Below the pieces are notes generated by a model. That model was not told the DNA's origin. It saw nothing but the letters and a program-made list of their open reading frames with translations, and did not search any database. This document shows, piece after piece, positions 6,465-9,381 of a stretch of DNA of 9,381 bases. The DNA is from CAYVZZ01 sp964456185. Lineage in GTDB: Bacteria > Pseudomonadota > Gammaproteobacteria > Pseudomonadales > Alcanivoracaceae. The stretch's first letter is position 1. Each line of letters starts with the position of its first letter. Both the position numbers and the translations under genes were made by a program. The stretch spans positions 1 through 9,381 of the forward strand of contig CAYVZZ010000090.1 in NCBI GenBank assembly GCA_964456185.1, given 5' to 3'.

Positions 6465-8190
6465 TGATGAGAAGCCCAGGGTGGACGCACCGGGGTCTGA
6501 ACCCAGCGCGCTCGACGTGCGGAATCTCGTGAAAGAATTCAATCAGGTCTCCGTGCTTAGCGGCTTCAGCATCACATTACGACGAGGCGAGGTTCATGGC
6601 TTACTTGGGGCGAATGGTTCGGGGAAGTCAACTTTCATAAAGATCCTTTCGGGATACCATCGTGCCGATGGTGGGAAAATCGATGTATCGGGCCACCATT
6701 ATGACTACCCCGATGGCAGTCAGATTGATCCAGAAGAATGTCATATCGCGTTTGTCCACCAAGATCTCGGACTCCTGAACGACCTGACCATCTACGAGAA
6801 TTTCTACCTTGATTCGATTTCGCGGGAGCCTTCCCTCAGATGGATCCCATGGTCGCGCAGACGCCGCTACATCCAATCGGTCTTGAGCGACTACGGAATC
6901 TCACTATCGGCGGCCACCACCGTGGCATCCCTCGCCCCGTTGGACAAGGCACGCATCGCAATTCTGCGTGCCTACTACGCGCTCCAGCGTTCCATCGACA
7001 CGTCGAATGCCTCGGACCGCATTACGCCTCTGCTCGTACTTGATGAACCCACTGTCTTCCTGCCAGAGGAAGACAGGGAGAAACTTGCTGGCCTGATCCA
7101 TGGGATCGTCAGCGCGAACGGGAGCGTCCTCTTGGTCTCCCACGATCTGAAGGACATTCGTCAGTTGACCCAGGCGGTCACTGTTCTCAGAGACGGTCGC
7201 TCGGTCGCAACCGTTGACACCGCACGGACCACCGACAACGAACTGATCACTCTTCTCCTCGACCGGAACCCGTACAGGGAAGACCGCCGGCCGGACGGTC
7301 AGGCACAAGACGGGCCGATGCGAAGCCCATTGCGACCGGGCCACACGGAGGAGGTCGCGGCAGTTCCGGCAGCGCCGACTCTGCTGACGGTGGAGCACCT
7401 CCAAGGTGGACGCGTCCGGGATGCTTCGTTCTCCCTACGTCGTGGAGAGGTCGTCGGACTGACCGGACTTGCCGGGTGCGGATTCGAGGATGTCGTCTAC
7501 ATGCTCTACGGAGCCACCAAGGCACTCAACGGAAGCCTTGCGATTGAGGAAGTTACGATCCCCGCGCGACGAATGAATATCCCGAAAGCACGACAGCTCG
7601 GGTTCGCCTTGGTCCCCGCCGACCGCCCACTGTTCGGCGGAATCGCCGAACTGTCGGCCGCCGAGAACCTGGTCATGCCTGCGTTAGATGAGCTACGGAC
7701 CCGGTCACGTCTGCTCTCCACATCCACAGTCGAGCCAATCTTCGCAGACACCGCCAGCGCGTACGGCATCACTCCGCATTCTCCGAGCCTGCCGTTCGGG
7801 CGATTCTCGGGCGGGAACCAACAGAAGATCGTCGTCGGGAAGTGGATGCGAACCGCCCCCCAACTCATGCTCCTGGATGAACCGACGCAAGGCGTCGACG
7901 TCGGAGCAAAGTTCGACCTGGTCTCGGCTATACAGGAGGCTGCCAGCAATGGCATGGCCGTCATCTGGTCAACGACAGATGAAGAGGAACTGGCACGCGT
8001 GGCCGGCCGGGTTCTCGTTTTCCGAAACGGCACCATCGCTCAGGAGATCTTCTCGCCGACCTCGCGCGACGAGATCATCCAAGCCTGCTACGGGTCGGGA
8101 CCGGACTCGAGCCCCGCCGCAGACGGCTCGGGCGCCTGGGAGCGCAGCGTGGAACGGCGCCTTGGACCAGAGGACGGTAGTCATGCATGA
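6454..8190 (+). CDS. Sugar-type ABC importer ATPase with two nucleotide-binding domains (RbsA-like)
   Basis: The 578-residue cytoplasmic protein has two fused ATPase domains, the hallmark of CUT2 (ribose/galactose-type) importers. Domain 1 has Walker A GANGSGKST (52-60), Q-loop Q103, Walker B LLVLDEPT (193-200) and switch H230. Its ABC signature is degenerate (ASLAPLDKARIAI, 158-170). A variable linker runs from about 271 to 309. Domain 2 has a degenerate Walker A (GLAGCGFEDVVY, 338-349, no lysine), a good signature FSGGNQQK (451-458) and Walker B LMLLDEPTQGVDVG (471-484), with threonine/serine replacing the switch histidine. Degeneracy of domain 2 is normal for RbsA-type proteins. ATG 6454 overlaps the oxidoreductase gene, with GGGA at 6445-6448. 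Three TTA leucine codons occur (6577, 6601, 7684). It powers the permease encoded next. Confidence 0.92.
   Translation: MYNNDEKPRVDAPGSEPSALDVRNLVKEFNQVSVLSGFSITLRRGEVHGLLGANGSGKSTFIKILSGYHRADGGKIDVSGHHYDYPDGSQIDPEECHIAFVHQDLGLLNDLTIYENFYLDSISREPSLRWIPWSRRRRYIQSVLSDYGISLSAATTVASLAPLDKARIAILRAYYALQRSIDTSNASDRITPLLVLDEPTVFLPEEDREKLAGLIHGIVSANGSVLLVSHDLKDIRQLTQAVTVLRDGRSVATVDTARTTDNELITLLLDRNPYREDRRPDGQAQDGPMRSPLRPGHTEEVAAVPAAPTLLTVEHLQGGRVRDASFSLRRGEVVGLTGLAGCGFEDVVYMLYGATKALNGSLAIEEVTIPARRMNIPKARQLGFALVPADRPLFGGIAELSAAENLVMPALDELRTRSRLLSTSTVEPIFADTASAYGITPHSPSLPFGRFSGGNQQKIVVGKWMRTAPQLMLLDEPTQGVDVGAKFDLVSAIQEAASNGMAVIWSTTDEEELARVAGRVLVFRNGTIAQEIFSPTSRDEIIQACYGSGPDSSPAADGSGAWERSVERRLGPEDGSHA
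8169..8174 (+). promoter_or_regulatory. Ribosome binding site for the permease
   Basis: AGAGGA sits eight bases before ATG 8183, inside the end of the ATPase gene. It selects this start over the many upstream positions where the permease frame is also open. Confidence 0.7.
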
Positions 8191-9268
8191 AGCCGATCAC
8201 GTGACCCGACGTCGAAACACCCTCGACGACCAGCAGAGTCCCGCAGACCCGCCGCGGGATCAGCCCTCGTCCGCCGGCACTGGCAGGGCTCGCCCGGGCC
8301 GCAGACCCCTCACCTGGAGTTGGCGAGGGCCTTCTGAGCGGCTCGGACTGGTCTTCCTCTGGGCGATACTCTGCATCTTCTTCAGCGTCCTGCCTGCCAC
8401 CGGTGGACGGTTCGCCACCCTGTCCAACTTTGCCTCAATCGGCGCGGTCGGCGCGGTCGCGGTAGTGGTCACCCTGGCAGCGGTGGTACCCCTTCGAGCC
8501 GGTGACTACGACCTGTCGGTGGCCTACAACCTGAGCCTGTCATCCGTGATCGTCGTCATGCTGAACTCGCAAGCCCACATGAATGTGTGGTTGGCATTGG
8601 TCATCACCCTCCTGATCGGCGCCCTGATCGGCGTCGCTAACGGCGTCATCACGGTGCTTTTTAACGTCAACTCATTGATCGCAACGCTCGGAACTGGATC
8701 CTTTCTCGAAGGTATCAGCCTGTGGATCAGCGGCGGAAATACCGTATCCGGACTCTCCTCATCCCTCACCCAAGCCGTCCTGGGAGGGCGCCTATTCGGA
8801 ATACCATACGAGTTCTACTACGCGCTCATCCTGACACTGCTGATGTGGCTCGTATTCTCAAAGCTTCCGGTCGGACGCCGGCTCCTCTACATCGGAGTGG
8901 GCAAGGACGTGGCGCGATTAAGCGGAGTCCGGGTGTCGTCGCTGAGGTTCGGTGCATTTGTCGCGTCAGGTGTGCTGTCCGCCTTTGCCGGCGTTCTCTA
9001 CGCAGGCGGGGCGGGCGCGGCCGACCCAACGTCAGGAATATCGTTCCTCTTGCCAGCCTTTGCCGCTGCCTTCCTCAGCGCGACAACGATCACTCCCGGA
9101 CAGTTCAACCCGATGGGAGCGTTCATAGCCGTCTACTTTCTCGGTACCGGTGTTGCAGGACTCGAGCTCCTCGGTGGGCAATCGTACGTTCAATTCCTCT
9201 TCTACGGTGGCGCTCTGGTAGTAGCCGTGGTCGCGTCACAACTCATCAGGCGCCGACGGAACCGTTAG
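8183..9268 (+). CDS. ABC importer permease, ribose-type (BPD_transp_2 / RbsC-like)
   Basis: The 361-residue integral membrane protein starts with an unusually long, polar, arginine- and proline-rich cytoplasmic tail of about 52 residues. Hydrophobic segments follow near 54-70, 84-104, 112-127, 135-153, 211-225, 256-275, 286-302, 311-329 and 336-353. Family motifs are clear: RAGDYDLSV (105-113), VANGVITVLFNVNSLIATLG (151-170), and the cytoplasmic coupling loop VGRRLLYIGVGKDVARLSGV (230-249). It forms the channel of the importer with the preceding ATPase. The ATG overlaps the ATPase stop by eight bases and has a well-placed AGAGGA. A TTA codon lies at 8918-8920. CUT2 permeases usually carry monosaccharides, polyols or autoinducer-like molecules. 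The substrate here cannot be determined. Confidence 0.92.
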   Translation: MHEADHVTRRRNTLDDQQSPADPPRDQPSSAGTGRARPGRRPLTWSWRGPSERLGLVFLWAILCIFFSVLPATGGRFATLSNFASIGAVGAVAVVVTLAAVVPLRAGDYDLSVAYNLSLSSVIVVMLNSQAHMNVWLALVITLLIGALIGVANGVITVLFNVNSLIATLGTGSFLEGISLWISGGNTVSGLSSSLTQAVLGGRLFGIPYEFYYALILTLLMWLVFSKLPVGRRLLYIGVGKDVARLSGVRVSSLRFGAFVASGVLSAFAGVLYAGGAGAADPTSGISFLLPAFAAAFLSATTITPGQFNPMGAFIAVYFLGTGVAGLELLGGQSYVQFLFYGGALVVAVVASQLIRRRRNR

Positions 9269-9309
9269 GACTAGCCGAAGAGCATCATGGCGCTCGAAGG
9301 AGCCAGGAA

Positions 9310-9324
9310 GAGAGAAGATCTCTC
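9310..9324 (+). repeat. Small perfect hairpin before the final gene
   Basis: GAGAGA (9310-9315) and TCTCTC (9319-9324) form a six-pair stem around a three-base loop. It ends three bases before the ribosome site of the gene at 9343. There is no T-run, so it is not a classical terminator. It may tune translation or protect the 3' end of the permease message. The short arms also permit chance occurrence. Confidence 0.35.
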
Positions 9325-9326
9325 AG

Positions 9327-9334
9327 AAAGGTGA
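9327..9334 (+). promoter_or_regulatory. Strong ribosome binding site for the final gene
   Basis: AAAGGTGA lies eight bases before ATG 9343 and closely matches the anti-Shine-Dalgarno complement. It is the strongest such site in the window, which fits a binding protein made in excess over its membrane partners. Confidence 0.75.
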
Positions 9335-9342
9335 TAGAAAAC

Positions 9343-9381
9343 ATGAGATATGGACAGGCGAAGCGAGCCAAGGTTAGAACA
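9343..9381 (+). CDS. Start of a gene, probably the ABC substrate-binding protein (partial)
   Basis: Only 13 codons are present, reading MRYGQAKRAKVRT, and the gene runs off the window. The five basic residues would suit the positively charged n-region of an export signal peptide, but the hydrophobic core is not visible yet. The position directly after an ATPase and permease of the ribose type is where the periplasmic or lipoprotein solute-binding component usually lies. The gap to the permease is 74 bases. The existence of a start is well supported by the ribosome site; the function is inferred from position only. Confidence 0.6.
   Translation, partial: MRYGQAKRAKVRT

Noticed and set aside
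1..9381. CRISPR arrays, tRNA or rRNA genes, insertion sequences
   Set aside because: No spaced direct repeats, cloverleaf-like segments, transposase motifs or terminal inverted repeats were seen.

Overview
The window is GC-rich and uses GTG as well as ATG starts. Its genes are packed on the + strand with 4 to 11 base overlaps. The protein sequences look like those of a high-GC actinobacterium, but this is an impression without a database search. A run of 10 Ns at 2801-2810 and a damaged gene junction near 5440 suggest a draft or metagenome assembly.

Layout: 1-333 is a leader with no convincing gene. It carries an inverted repeat at 258-286 that could be an operator. From 334 onward everything reads rightward as one apparent operon: a CitE/HpcH-type acyl-CoA lyase (334-1221), an MmgE/PrpD-family enzyme (1218-2582), a class III (CaiB/BaiF) CoA-transferase interrupted by the N run (2579-3763), a MaoC-type enoyl-CoA hydratase (3777-4271), an acyl-CoA dehydrogenase (from 4279, conserved part ending near 5436), a luciferase-like flavin oxidoreductase (annotated from 5448, ending 6464), a double-domain sugar-type ABC ATPase (6454-8190), its permease (8183-9268), and the first 13 codons of another gene (9343 onward). 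That last gene is probably the substrate-binding protein.

The gene set suggests a complete catabolic route. A small carboxylic acid is imported or generated inside the cell and loaded onto CoA by the class III transferase. It may be oxidised by the dehydrogenase, is hydrated by the MaoC protein, and is split by the CitE-like lyase into two central metabolites. The combination CitE + MmgE/PrpD + class III CoA-transferase + MaoC + acyl-CoA dehydrogenase resembles the itaconate-degradation locus of Pseudomonas aeruginosa (ict/ich/ccl with neighbouring PrpD-like and acyl-CoA dehydrogenase genes). There the end reaction is citramalyl-CoA to pyruvate plus acetyl-CoA. Mesaconate or methylsuccinate degradation would use the same enzyme classes and cannot be excluded.

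Two parts depart from that scheme. The transporter is a ribose-type (CUT2) ABC importer rather than a dicarboxylate carrier, and a luciferase-like monooxygenase is inserted between catabolism and transport. Together they suggest that the compound taken up is larger or more sugar-like than a plain C5 diacid and is oxidised before entering the CoA pathway. This is inference, but it is the most interesting aspect of the window.
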